64,000 nucleotides of DNA from Parus major (lineage: Eukaryota > Chordata > Aves > Passeriformes > Paridae): NCBI RefSeq assembly GCF_001522545.3, contig NC_031781.1, positions 11,599,487 through 11,663,486 on the forward strand, in the 5' to 3' direction. Every line of letters begins with the position of its first letter. The stretch's first letter is position 1. Below, one piece after another: positions 35,101-50,100 of this stretch. The translations under genes were made by a program, and so were the position numbers. The notes below the pieces were generated by a model. The model made no database searches. It worked only from the letters and a program-made list of their open reading frames with translations, and was not told the DNA's origin.

Positions 35101-38100
35101 GCACACAAGTAATACTGATTTTCTCTAGCACAAGGGAATACGGGAGTGAATACAATTTGCTTTGGGTATGACATCACTGGTTTGGATGGGACTTTCAGGG
35201 CAGGATTTTGAGTGAAAAACAACAGGGCCTGAAAATTCTGCACAGATTCTCTTTGGGCAGTTTCTTGCACGGAGATTGCTGGCAATGACCTTTGCACCAG
35301 GCAGGGAGCATTAAAAGGCTACAGCAGCTCTGGCCAAGGAGATGTCTCCTACCCTCTCAAAATAGAACAAGTACTTCTTAAGGGCCTCCCTGGCCTGTGC
35401 TTGCTGACTCTGGTTTACAATATCAGGATTCTCTTTGTACCGACTGCATTCGTAGTACTCGCTGCCGTGAGTCTTCCAGTCTCCCAGACACATCCAGCAG
35501 AAGTCTGCAGAAAACAGCAAAAAACCCACTGTGATGCACAGAAAAAAACCTCTGCGAAAGAAAAGCTTCAGGAGATAGAGCCCATCTGTTTTCAGATATT
35601 TCTGCTAAGCCAAGAAACACACACATTTTGTATCATCTTGCAAAATAGAACTCAACAGTGAGCCAAAAATACCAGCCTGTCTTGAAGATTTTAATTGCAC
35701 AGCCTCTCATTCAACTGTGGAAAGTAAACCTTGAAGTTCTGCATCCTGTACACCAAAACCACTGGGCAGAACTGCACTTGCACCCTGCACATACTGTCTT
35801 TAACTTTGGGTCAAAGAGGCCGCCAGTCTCTTTTGTGAGTTGCACCCTCCCCACCATGGGCACACTGCCCCATGCAAACCTCTCTCTGAATAAAACACAA
35901 ACAATCAGATCGTAAATTGGGCTAAGTAATGCAAAAGAAAGTCTGCCTTTAGTTCTCTCCAGGAGGGAACAGCCCAGGCAATGTCAGATGTCAGTGGTTT
36001 ATGATACTTCGAGTTACAAGCTGCTGAAATAGGAAGAAGGCAGAGTAAAGACAGCAATAGTGAAAATAGCAAAACATGACAATTTTCTGATTTTGGAGTG
36101 AGGTTGTGAGTGATCTGATGCGAAGGAAAAAAGATGGAGATTAAGTTGCTACAATAAGAATCCTTTCTGTGTTACTTATGATAACGAGACCGAAATCTGT
36201 AATTCCCAAGTTCATCAACCTTCTCAAGTGCTAAGTCACCATGGTATCTTGGCACTCGCCTGCTCCCCCTTGTCACAAAGCTCCATCAAAGCACATCCAG
36301 TGCTGCTGACAACCCCAAAGTGAAGAAAATGAGAGAGGACAGTCATCTTTAATCACCTTCCCAGTAAGGTTCTGGTATTACAATACTTTCTAGTGGTACA
36401 CTTAACTCAGAGGGCTGAATACAGCTATCTCACTCCAAGGCAACAGAAATTAATTCTGCCATGAAAAGGTAAGTGCAAGAACATGTTGTCATTTTGAAGT
36501 GCCACAGAAAGGGTCAGAGACACTTAGGCTGCTAATTGCACAGGAGTAGACTGAGAAGTTCGACACCTGCTGCTACATATAACAGTTCACAGCTCCTGCA
36601 GTTTCATCTGGGTTGAAGCTCATTATTTCCATCACTAAGCAGAAGGACTTAAACTGATCTGAGTAAATGGCTATGTTTGACAATATTTTCAGCTGATTAC
36701 AAATACAATTATATGGAAAAATCTCCTGTGATATGGATTCCACTGTTAATATTTTGGAGACTTCTCTATCCAATAGACACGTCAGGGGCAGAAGCCAAAC
36801 CAGCACTGAATCAGAACACAGCTGAGATCACAGCCAGTGGGGAAAAAAACCTATCACACAGAAATCTGTAATTAATATCCTGTTCAGCTTTTACTAGGGG
36901 GAAAGTATTTCAGCCTGTGTTCACAATTTATCTTAAAATCACAAAAAAAAAGTGAAGGGATCATCACCACTTACAAACATTGCAGAGAAAACAGCTCCCA
37001 AGCCCAACTTACCATGCTTGCATTTGGAACATTGCTGAAAAAGAAGAGATGAGAAGCATTTGGTTAGCAGAAAGTGTGGGAAAAAATTCCACTTAGAACA
37101 AGGGAGGTTTGACGTGTTCAGGGAATTACTCACCATGTGATTGCAGCCTCCATTCTTTTCAATACAGATATTGCACTTGGGACACTGAGGAAACAGACAC
37201 AATTGTTAGATCCAACTCCAACAGCCTTCTGAAGAATGACAGCACTTGTGTCATTATTTCTCTCTGCCTTTTTTTCTTAAAAATATGCATTCATGTATGA
37301 GAAATATTCTCATATGAGAATATTAGCATTTATATCCTGCTTCCCACCAGTTCCTGACAGCTCCATTTAAAAGACAGCAGAAAGGCAAAATTAGGAAGTT
37401 ACACTGCAGCACTGGACTGTTTGCTCAAGAGAACAAATTTAGTGTTGTTAGTCCTTGTAAAACTGAAGGTCTTGCTGAGTTACCACTCTGCATTTACTCA
37501 GGCACAGAGACACAATTAGTTCATGTATGACAGTGTACCACACCTACTTTGACTACAGATAATTGTCACTATATTCTGCCTTCAGCTGCCACTAACAAAT
37601 GATGTCTCAGCTACCTGCAGAAAATTTGCCTAACCACAAGAGATGCACACACCCTCACTCTACAGATACCCAGATGTCCAGATACATTTTTTGAGCTGCA
37701 TAGGTAAAAAGGAGGAAGTGAGTTTTGCTACTTTGTATAAATTTTTATGTCAGGCAAAATGTGTGCCAGGACAGTGCTCAATAAAACGGAGTCTTATTTC
37801 TACAAACAAGCATAGCAGGAACAACACCATCACATGCTGGCATCTTCTCCAGAGAAGGAAGGGAACTTGAAATCCCTGGTCCATCTAAATACCTCCTTTC
37901 CTAACATAACTGCAGCTAATCACCACTGTCACAATTGCCACTGGCCATGGTAGCACAAATGTAGCCAAGAACTGTTTTGAAGTCAGGCCACAAAATTCCA
38001 AGAAGACATTAAAACTTCAAATCTTGGAATAGTACTAACTTTGCACTTATGACACCCTCTCCTTGCATTTTAAATACACCTCCACTGATCATTTCATTGT

Positions 38101-41100
38101 AGCCACAATCTTTTGCCTGTGGGAGGACAGCGCACCTGGCAGTCAAAGACATTCACACCAGGTCTGGAATAAGGACCACCAGGTCCTTACTGCAGGACAG
38201 CAGCTGAGCTTCCCACACAAAGCATTCCCAAAGCATTCAGCTGAGTTCTATCACTGCCATAGGGACAAAATTAGTTCACATATGACAGTAGCTTCTGACA
38301 GAAGCTTCTTGACAGTCCCTAAGAAGCTGTGAGGATTTGCAGTCTGTGAAAAAGAAGAACACAATGCTACGTGTGCACAGAATTATATCCTGCTTTCCAG
38401 GCAGGGCTAGAGGACAAGAAGTAACATGCAGGTGCCTGTCCTTACATCTTTAGTGTGAGCACTGATGTAGTTGGCTGTTTCAGAGTCATCTGCACACTTG
38501 GTAAGCCATTTCCGAATGGTAGCGCAGTCTGTGGGCGCGTGGTACATCTGCCGACACTTAAAGCTTAATAGTGGGGGGAAAAAAAGAAAAAGACATATCA
38601 ATTTCTACAGAAATTACTCAAGGATTGAGGTTTTCCTGACCAAAATCTGGAGGCCCCAGTAAGGGATGGAAATGCTCTTGTGTATTAGTAGAGTGTGAAG
38701 ACCAAGACTGAACTCCAATTCCCCCCTTCTTGTGTAAAAGCCAGAGTCAGGATGAAAGTGGATTCAGGCCTGAGAAATCACGTGTCTGAGGGCTGATGTG
38801 TCCCTTCCTAGAGCCTACCTATGTCTCTTCTAACATGACAGCAGAGTTCTGGGGTAGACCAGTCACTTATAAGTAGCCTGACTCCAGTGGCAGGTATCAG
38901 GCACCTGTATTAGTGTGACTTGACAACCCCAGGTGAATAAGGGCTGTTTGCATGGAGATACCAGAAAGCTGAGTCTCTCTTACTCTAAGGGAGTCAAATG
39001 TTTTTAATAAACTTAAACACTCAATAACCAGCAGATAGCAAGAAGCACTCCATGTTTACTACCAGAATCTATATCAAACACAGTGTAGGAAAATAACCTA
39101 GCCTAACCTAGCCAAAATGTGAGAATGGTAGATTTGTAACCCGTTAGTTAACTCAAGCTCTGTGTCCCCTGGAGTCAGAACACCCAAGTTCCCAGGAGTT
39201 TAAGAAACAAGAGGACGTCTGACCACCTGCAGAAGTTAGATCACAAGTGTCCAATTACTCAGGCTAACTCAAGTTACAAACAACTCTAGCATTTCAGATA
39301 CTTCCACACACCAAAACTGTTGGCAAGCAAAAGGATTGACTCTGAGGACAGCACACACTTTCCCTGTAATCTGTAAGCTTCTCTGTTTCTTACCAGAAGA
39401 CCTCATTGCAACGATTGCACTGCACTCGACGGGCTTTTGGCTCTTGTACCTGTATGACCATAGGGCAATCTGCACCAGGACACAGCTGCAGCTGGTAATG
39501 GCTCTGTGGACACAACAAGGGAGTAAGATCAGCACTGGGTGCAGGAGACCATTATCTATTCAACTTTACCCATTCCTATCCTCAAAAACATACAAGGCAG
39601 TTATTTTGTATTATAAAAGAGTGGGAAGTGTCACCAGGTCTTGGCTATCAGAGCAGACCCTGCATCTCCTAACATGGAAGAGGTTTGTTAGTTACTTACA
39701 GCTTCTCTAGGGGGAATTCAAATGCACAGTTACAGGCTAAGTCAGCACAACAAACAAAACCCCACAAAGACACTAAACAATTTTACTCCTTTTGAGCTCT
39801 TTCCCCATCTTCTCCTTATTTCCCAGAAGTTATTCAGCTGCTCTCCTGTGCTGGCCATTTCTTCCCAAAGGGTCTCTTATTGAGGTGACACCATGCTTTT
39901 ATACTGCTTTGCTGCTTTTTTAGTATTCCCTGTCTGTTCCCAGTTATCAGAATACTCCTGCATATTTAACCTTAACAACTGCTGCTTTAATTTCAAGAAA
40001 GCTCACATAAAATGTAATTGAGCAAGCCAATTCGGCTGGGCTAACCTAAGCTGAGGGACCTATTTTTCTGAACCTAAAAATATTTATGTATGAACAAGAA
40101 GGACTTAAATAATCAGATTGAAGTTTTGAAATTCTCAGCTGCAACACTCTGAGGATTTTGAAGCACCAGCCAAGGAGTTAGTGGATGACCTTACAGCAGA
40201 ATTTACTTTGGCAACCTGCTAGAGCATTTTGTCAGTGAGGCTGTCTTACAGAAGCAGCCACATCATGCCTATTGAGGAAATTTTGCTGCGGCTACTGCAG
40301 TTCTAATCAAAAATGCAAGACATTTCAAACAAAATTTCTGCAAGTCATTGGTGACTTGACCCACGGTATTTTAAAACTGAAAAAATCTACTACCTCCACA
40401 TAGTCCCTGAAGAGGTAGCGCCTGTATTTGTCTTTCAGCTCTTCACTAGGCAGCAATGGAAACACAAAGTCTTCTGGTGTCCGGAGTAGACAGTCCTGAG
40501 CCATGCAGGACACCCCTGAGAAGAGAAACCAACATCTCAGAACACTGCAACTTATACTAAGGGGTGAATGCACAGAGTATTGAACACAGTTTCCTTGGAG
40601 CCATCTGTTGTTGTGGCAGGAGGGATACAACTGTGAAACAAATCTGGGCTGCTGAAAAGCTGAAGCCCAACTGTCTTCACCAAAAGATGACAGGGCACAT
40701 GTGTATCCAGGACCAGTGAGTGCTTCAACCAGCATTAACAAGGTCAGATACTTAAATTAGAAAATTACAAGTTACTGCCATGCCAACATGAAAGACAGGC
40801 TTGGAAAAGCCCAAAGCAACTCTGGCAACTACTGGCTTCTCCCCAGCACAAAGGGAACAGATGCTTGCATCCAGGAGCACTCCAGGGGCATTGCAACAGT
40901 CCATCATCACAGATGCAAATTCTATTCAATAGATTTGCAATTTCTAACTTGTTACAATCTTGCTCTTGACTAATCAGCATGGCCAGTGGGGCAAATACAG
41001 ACCCAGCACCACATCCACCTTGAACTCACCAACTCCAACACCATCCTTGACGAGCACTGTACAGTGCTGCTCCCAGCAGCTGCGACAGAACTGGTGCTGA

Positions 41101-44100
41101 CAAGCCAGGGAGAGCAAGTTCTCCTTCCGGACAAACTGCATGCACACTGCGCAGTGGTGGGAGGAATGTACCATTGCCTGGGAGAGACAAATCAAAGTGA
41201 AAGCGTCCCAGACCTCCTAGAGGATTTTCAGCTCATCCACAGACACCTGCCCCACCCTCACTGTGACAGTGGTCTCCACAGAGGTCCAGGCCAGAACAGG
41301 TTCATAAGCAGCTGGTGTGCTAAGGTGCTGCACTGCCCCAAACAGCCAGTCCTTCCCAAGAACCTCTAATCCCACCATGCACAAGTTAACAGTTGCTGAA
41401 GAGTTTCTGCTTCTCCTCTGTTGCTACCCAGAACTCACCTTTACTTTTCTGGTTCTTAGTCTCACCTTGGTTGAAATATGTCATTGTGCTAGTCCTTGCC
41501 TGGATTTACTAATATTCTTTGTTAGCTGGGCCAGACTATCTCCACAGGCTCTGGAGAGCAGCTGTCACTGCAAACAGACTTAGCACTGCCCTTGTACCAG
41601 ACAGTAATTCTGGGTAATGGGAGACGCAATTGTAGAGTGTTTATACAGAGAGGAAAGGGAATTCACAAACTATCACCTCCCATCTCTTATCTTCTGCCTA
41701 TGCTACATTTGGCAAAATAGGCATCATACCTTCAGCTGAAAAGGATTAAGAGGGCTTGTTTCAAATCAGGCATAACTGCTATTGCTTCACCAAACCACTG
41801 AAAGTAGTCTGGTTTCCCCCTATGTAGTGCAAAGCTGATCCCCAGACAACAGATCTAGCCTGCAACACGTCTCCACTCACCCCTGGGACCTGCAGAACTA
41901 GATCTAGCTCAGCATCAAAACCAAGGCTCTACAAAGCTGTCAGCTGCAGTTTATGTTCCGGTTTTTCCTTTGACAGACAAGTCATATAATCACTTTGCAA
42001 CCACTTTGCTACTCATGGAGAAGCTGGTGTGAGCCTGCCATCAGTTTCCACACCGATCTCTGCCTGCCAGAGATGCAGAGCAGCAGCCCCATGATATGCA
42101 GCCACATGAGTGACAGAACTTGATTTATGGCATGGCCACATGAAAGAGGAAGCAATGCAAATCTGTTCTAAGTGGCTTCAGTTACAGACCAGAACAAGAT
42201 TCACTGAGTCTGTAATTGCACTGATTGCCTGGATCAGCTGCTCAGCCTGAAGAGCACACGTGCCACCTCAAACCCTCACAAGCTGCCTCTCTGAGCTCAC
42301 CACTGCAGTTTCTCCCTATGGGGTCAGTCCCTCTACAGACACTCACTATGAGCATCTGTCCCCAGAATCATTCTGCATTACAAGCTGAAGCACAGAACAC
42401 CTTGCTCTAGCACACACAGACTGTAATGAATCGCCTAGAAAATCAAGTTTAAATTAACCTTTTAACCATAGTATCTTTCTTCCTAAAATAAAATCACCAT
42501 TTCTAGGAGACTGGAGAAATTATTAATGGCTCAAAACAACTAAAGTGTGTGTTTGGGTGTGGCCACTGCTCCACATCCCACCCACTGGGGCCTGGAGCCT
42601 CTGGTCCAGGCCCAAAGTTGACCAAGCCACCAGAACACTGAAAGCCACACCTGTGGCAAGGGATCAGAACAGAAAAAAGGCTGTAATTACAGTGTACAGC
42701 CTTGATGAGTCCCACTGCCTTGGACCTTACAGCAGCTAAGATTGACTGGATCCAAGGTGATTACCATTACCTCTCTCTCTTTTTCTTTTTTCTTTCTTTC
42801 TTTCTTCTCCTAACTTCCTTTTCTTGAAACCTGGATGGATTAGAGTTTGCTAAGTCAGTGCCTTGCCTTACTTTAATTGGATCTTGCTTTAATATTTGCC
42901 AAGTCCTTTATGGTCCAAAGTTTGTACGTAAAAGTTTGCTATTTAACCTCCTGAGAAGTTTGTTGTCTTCTCCTGCACTCTGCCCAGGGGTAGCAAAGTA
43001 GCTAAATCCCTTTTAAGCACTTGAGAGCGCTCAGGGTGTGACAGTTTTTCAGGTGAAGTGAGCAGGGTGTCCTTGAGAGTAGTGAGGAGCTACTTTCTAC
43101 TGGGACAACACAGTGCTGGACAAAGGAGAACTGTCATTTAGTCGAAGCTGAATTTTCCAGCAGAGAGATCATGGTAACCTGGGAAAAGCACAATCTCAAC
43201 TGCTACCTTCAGCTAGATTTGCTAAAAGATTATAAAACTTGTCCAGCTTTGAATGGACAGATCTGGGCTGAAGAAAATTAGCAATGTCTGCCTGGCCTTG
43301 TGGAAAAAATACAGTATTTAACAAAAAAGAATTAAAAAAAATCGGTAAGGGAAAATCCATAATCTGCACACTTTTGTGAGCTGCTTTAATAGTTGTTCAA
43401 AGAGATAAGCACAGAGCTAAGCAATGAGATAAGGTGGTGAATGGGTCTTTGACTGAATTGGCTAAAATACTGCAGACGACCTTGGAGGCAGAACACAATG
43501 CCCAGCAGAAAACACATAATGAACTAAAGGCTGAAAAGATACTAACAGAAAACTTGCACGTTTGACTAAACAAACCTCTTGTAAGCGAAAGAGAATTACA
43601 TTTGCAGATTGCCTGCTTGAAGGGGAAGGATTTGGAGAATGAGATGGGGCTTTCCAGACTCACTGAAGAGGTGGACCTTACTGATGATGATGTCACCTGC
43701 CTTTATCCTTGGGAGGAGCTTGATACAGCAAAGCCAGAACCCCAACCTCTCCCTAAATTCTGCCCATAAAGACTGACGCTGCTTATGAGAGGGAGTGTGA
43801 GGAGGCAGCACCCACTGCAACAACTAAACAAATGCCCTATTCTGCAACTGAGCTGGCTCAGCTGCAAGAAAAATACAGCAGGCAAGCAAAGGAAACCAAA
43901 ACAGTATGTATGGAGAATTTCACTGATGGTTTGGGGCAGACAGCATAAAGCTGTTGGAGAACAAAACACAAGGACCCTGGGGTCCCAGAGTGTCCTTCAC
44001 AGCGCATAATGACAGAGAGCCCTGGTCTCTGACTCAAGGGACAGACTATTGGGCAGGAGGTTTAAACCACCTGGAGAGGGGAGAACCCATCCCTATCCCC

Positions 44101-47100
44101 ACTCCAGCATAGAGGAATCTCACTGAGAGTGTGCAATAGACTGCTTGCCTCCAATTGATACACGAGAGGGGTCTTGCAGCCTTTCAGTCTTCTCCCATGC
44201 TGTTGTTTGCTGAGCCAGAGAGAATAAACTCCCTGATTAAAGGACTACCTGACTCATTGAAGCTTTAGACAACTCAATTGCTTAGAGCTGCTCATGGGGA
44301 TGGACTCTAGGCAGGACCTGGTCTTAACATGGGGGCAGTTGGCAACCTATGGCAGGTAGGATTTGTTGCAAATGAAGACTCAGACTGCTGTACAAAGGGC
44401 AAAGCTCAGGGATCCCATGGGTAGCCACAGATGCCCGTGGCAGAGAACACAAAATTAACACCAGATGGAGAGTTCTTTCTTTTGAAAACCAGTCCACGAG
44501 GGACTGGGTTTTCTTTTTTCTCTCCTCTTACAGGTATTTCATGAGAAGATGATTGGCCATGAGCAGATGGAAGTGGCAACAGGACTGAAGAGTTACACTG
44601 TTCTTCACTGCATCAATTATTTGCATGCATTTTGTCTCAGTACTTTTGTCATGTTTATATTTGTAATGTTTTGTCTCAGTTTTGCAGTATGTATAGAAGT
44701 TTGCCTCAAGCATTGTTTTGAGTTGCCACATTGGGCGAAAAAGATTCCTATACCACTTCCTACCTCCTCAGAGCAAAATATAAAGTTACTGTAAATTAAA
44801 GCTGGGAAAGTGTTTGGTCCAAACCCAAGACCCTGACTGAAATGATGTGCTGGTTGTCTTCACCTTGCCTGCCAAGGAGGTTGGAATGGCCCATTGCAGG
44901 GGGGAATACTTAAGCAACAGCTGATACAAGACTTGGATAAATCTTGGAATACATGGAACTAATTTGCAGGTAATATCAATTTAGAATTATTTTTTTTTCT
45001 GGACTTTAGGCAGATTATTTGAGCCCATGAAGCTTACACTTCTGTCAGTTTAGCTTTTGCACTATCTGCTAGTTATAAGAGAGCTCAGATGCCAAATCAA
45101 GCTTTTAAAATCTCCTCTCCCCCACAACCCAGATGCAGTATTTTATCACTCAAAATCTGACACATGGCAATGTGTTCCTAGGGTAATTCTGCATTGTACC
45201 AAGACACCCACCATGAATGAAACCTATAAACATGCAACAGGAAGTTTCTATTTAAAGGGGAGGGGGGAAGTATCTGAAGATCTGTGTAGCCCTGGCTACA
45301 AAAAACAAGTTGTTGGTTCAAATATCAGCACTGACTGACTCAGCAGCAACACAACTCACTGGGAGATTTGGCTTAAGCATCCCTGAGCTGAGCAGTGCAA
45401 ATAGATAAAAAGGTAAAAAAAGCTAAAAGAAAAGATAAAATTTTAAAAATCTGTTCCAGACACAGACAAGCTCTGTTCACTCTGTGCTGCCAGAACTTCC
45501 TTTCAGTCACTTTTTACAGAGAACAGAATTGAAAGAGGCAGCCAAGCCCATGCACTCTGCTCCTTCCATCATCTGCCATCACTCATGCCAAAAAATGATC
45601 CTAATTTTCTTGAAGAAAGTAATTCTTGAACACTACCTGCAAGCCAACAAAAAAGCTGCTACTAAAATATAAGAGACCTCTTGAATGCATTCTCATTTCA
45701 GAAGTAAATCCAGCAATGAATCAGGGTGTAAAATCTGAGTTTGTAAAGGGTTAACATTGGACAGAGTATGCTATTACTAATGCAATCCCCGGGATGGGGG
45801 TCAGATGTGTCTGCCAAGGGAACAGACGGGATAGTTTGCATACTTACATGTTTGGATGAGGTGGGCTGAACTCGTGCTTCTACTAGCAATTGGGCAGCAT
45901 TAGACTTGTGCCTGAAAAGGCAATTGAAGAATGATCAAATCAAGTTCTGAATACATTTTACATTGTTAAATTGATCCTTCTTGCCTGAATAAACAGTTGT
46001 CTCTGTGCAAATAGTAGGGCAGGTTTCAACAAGGAAAGTGGAAATATCTCCTGTGTGAGGCTCCTTCATATATAGAGCTGAACTCCCATCAACAAAACTT
46101 AATGAGAGTTTATTTGGAACCAGAAATACTACTTCTTCTGGTAATGGATTAACATTTCCCTTATACATCTTGTTTTTCTACAAGTATCTCCCTTCCCTGA
46201 AAATTATTTTTAAGCTAAGATTTTCCATGCACACTCCTAGACTAGTCCTAAGCCACTGTCCACAATAACACACACCTGTGAGGCTCCAGACTGTCTCCTA
46301 TTCCTCTGTAAAATTAAGCTGTCTCTCTTAAGTCTCACTTAAACTCCAGACTATTTTCTAGTTAAGCAATTACTCTACCACCCTTTAGGCATATGAAGCT
46401 GTCTATCAGCAGCCATGGAATTATGCAACACATTCTGCTGTTTGTGATTTCCTTTGCAGATGAATGTTTGTATCTCACTGAATTCAGAAACAGCAGCATC
46501 ACTGTTGTGGCCCTGCTGCAAGTCCTCCCTCCTCACCAACACTTAGTTGTACTATTGAGCTTTCTTTTGAGAATGTAATTTTGTATCAAGAGAGCAGCTG
46601 GATAACTAGATGGCTGGAGAACAATTTGCAAATTCATCATTTTAGAAGTAAATCCTTCCCCAAATTTCCTCATGTTTAAGTCTCATCAGTTAACCTGCAT
46701 GATCACCCTGAGCTGCTATGCAGGAATCTCACCCTCCTTGAACCCCAGAGAAAAGCTTTCACAGGACACAGGGTAACCAAGGAGGCAACAGCATCCATAC
46801 ACAGGATGCATTTTCCATACGTTCTCTGGATGAAGTTGCTGGCTACTGAGCCAAAAATGTCTGGGTAAAATGAGTCAAGCTGATATGCTCTCTATTTTCA
46901 GACAATGTTCAGTTCTCAGCCAGTACTTTGTGGAGGGGCTGCCAGCCAGCAGTGCCTCCCCAATGCACTTCTCACATATGTTTGGGCCGAGTCCGAACCC
47001 TCTTTCTGAAATCAGTTGGAGGGCTTTGTTACAGTGACACTGACCAAACAAGGGAGCTACAGTGCTCAGTTCTCTCACATTATCTTCTCCTGGTCTCCAA

Positions 47101-50100
47101 GTGCTGGCAGCTTGGAAAAAAACATCACTTAATGTTAACAAAAACTTCAGTGTGAATGTACAACCGAAGACTACATCAGTATAGGGTCAGTGCTCCTTTA
47201 TGATTTATGGCTCCTATGTTCAAAGCAGAATATATTATCTTTATGTCTATTAAATAAATACAGATGCAGCACTCTCAATCTGTTACCTCAAAATTTAAGA
47301 TAAATCTATCTAGAGGGTTCCTAGCATAACAATAATTTCTAAACTGAAAGACATTTACCACTACTACCCTCTCCCTGTTTAAAAATTTCTTACAGGCAGC
47401 GCAGCCTCAACAGATCAGTTTTTAGTTTCAGTTTATCAGATTAGTTTTCCTCTGCTCCCTAAAATGGACTGCATGTCCTGCTTCCAGGTCCAAAGACACT
47501 TGCCAGAAAATACACCTATGGAGCACCCTGAGCATTTTTGCAAAGCCAGGGGGGAAAGCACTAAGCAAAGACGAGATAAGACTATTTACACTTACCTTTC
47601 CAAAATCTCTGAGATTTGCCAGTGGAAACTAACTAATACTAGCTTTGCAACAGCATGTGATACCTAGGTGGAAAATAAAAGAAAAAAAAAAAGGTCAAAC
47701 TTCACACATTTTGAAGCCACACTCTGCTTAGGAGTACGGTTTTCATCAATCAAAATTGTACAAACTCAGTAAAATATCCCAGTGATAATCAATGCACATT
47801 AAATTGCTAGACATGATACTCAGAGCCAGTACATCTGCAATACAAAAGCTGGAATGAAGTACGGCTGTACCAAAAACTAACTCATGTACTTTGTTACACT
47901 AGCACAGAGAGGAAGGAATCAAGAATGCACTGGATTAATTTAACGGCTCATAGAAGCCCCACATCCAGTCCTGACTGTCACCACCACTCTGGAGGGTCAG
48001 ACTAGACTGCCATCGGGTCCTCACCAAAAATGCAAAGTAGGAACTCCAGGGCAGACAGATACCACTTACTGAGGTGGAGAAGAAGCAACAGGCTGCAAAT
48101 ACAGGTAAACTGTGACAGCAAAGGGTATGAGGAAAATACAAAACATTTTGCCAGTCCTTCACTGTAGAGAAGAAAGTTACACACCGGCGTGGAGAGGAAG
48201 ACAGAAAACTACTGTGACAGGGTCTGTTTCCATGCAGAGCTGCTTGCATTACGTGGACTCTTGGCAAACACTAGCACAATCCGTCCTAGCCTGAGCACCA
48301 TCAGAGTACTGTAACATGACATTTAAAGTCATGCTACAAGGGTACAAGCAAACAAGTTCTCCTTCATTTTATGTATTAGTTTATTTCAGAAGAAAACAGA
48401 CTTCTCTGCTTGCACAAAAAGACTCCTGCCCAGCAAGACGACAGACATCTGCTGAGCTGATAGAGCTTCACCCTGCTTCTCAACCCTTTCAGGTCCTAAA
48501 GTTCAAACAAAGCAGGTGTCCTCCAAACAACAGACCTTTTCCAGGGGAATTCAGAGGGCTGGCAATGCCTGTCTCCCACTGCTATTTGTGCTAGGAAGCA
48601 CGTGGGCAAGTTTGGTGCCTGTACATTCTGCATTCAAACCTCCTCTGACACTAAAGGGCTCTGCCTCCCGCACTCCAAGACGAGCTATCACCAAGGCATC
48701 TCTCTACTTTGCTCACAGAAAACAACTCCTTCTGTTCTAGCTGTAGGAAGAGTTGTTTGTTTTTTTTTTCTCCTAGAGAAGCTGTCAGTCCAAATCACTG
48801 GCTGAAATGCCATAGGCCTTCTTGAATGCTGCTACAGGTGAATCACAGGATATGATGTAGTACAGACAGCACACCAACACAATCCTGGAAGGAAAAACAA
48901 GCAATGGTCACTCCTACAAAAAGAGTCAGGCTCTCCACACCTAGAAGCAGCATATTCATTACTCTTCTAAGTCAACCTTGCTGAAAAGGTACAGTTTCAC
49001 AACATAACTGACCTATTGCTGCCACGTGATACTGCCCTGGTCTTGCACTGACATTTTTCAGTGCTGGATGGTTGTGTCAGAGAATTAAACCAGGGCAATA
49101 CCAACACACAAAGCAGATGTGGTGTTTAACTGACTCTTACGCACCTCTATATTCTGATGTGCCCACTTTGCTGGCCACTAAGAAATCCCACTAATAAAAC
49201 AGCAATTTTCAATATACAAATAACCATTTTTCTAGGAGAACCAAAGCATTAGTTCACGCTATGCAAGATCTGGCATGTTACCTTCCTCAACTTTATCAGC
49301 AATGTGATGTGACCCTCTGAAAACTTCCAGGCAGCACTGCCCTCCCTCCCAGCACAGAAGCCTGTGATTAGATGAAGCGTGGCACACAGGGCTGCTGCTG
49401 CCAACACACAGTCTGCATGGATGAAGTGATGCTGCCAGCCTGGGATGGGTTGTTATGTTAAGCCCCCAGCCTGGCAGACCCAGACAGACACCTCTGACTT
49501 GTTTGTACAAGGAAAACATCTGCATTTGAGTCTGTAAAACAAACAAGCATCAGGAATGTGGTCTCTACAAGACTGGCTTCCTACAAATGCAAACCACATG
49601 CTAATGAATCATTCTTTAGCAGTAATGAAACTATTTCTCAGTAGCAGTAAGGAAGAACTGACAGAAGAAAACAAACCCCTGGACTTAAATGGGAAACTAA
49701 TTTGTAACATAGGAAAATGAGTATTTTTCAGTTGGATTTTCAGAGCCTGAGGTATAGCATTTGTTGCTGCACCACGATTCTATGGAGTTACTTGCTCCCT
49801 GAGGAGGAGTCAAGTACATCCAAGACTGAAGATGTACAAAGAGAAGGACAAATACCAGCAGACATTTCTGAAATCAAACAAACCCTCCTAACACAATCAA
49901 ATGCTTTTGAGCCAAACTTCATGTCAGGCAAAGTGTGGAATTAATGCTCCAGAAGGATGCCAGACTAACAGATCTAGAAGAGTAACAGTTTCTTATGACT
50001 ATTCCTATTTAACTCCAACTACAAGTGTCGACTGGATCAGCTGTAGTGCTAATTTCAGTATTTTCATCATAAAAGCACAGAAGAATATAAAGCACACAAG

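Noticed and set aside
43397..43969. Minus-strand open frames in the ERV region
   Set aside because: They are reverse-strand shadows of the degraded gag remnant on the plus strand and match no gene.
47464..47667. Plus-strand 67-codon frame
   Set aside because: It is the antisense shadow of the ARIH2 exon at 47596-47663.
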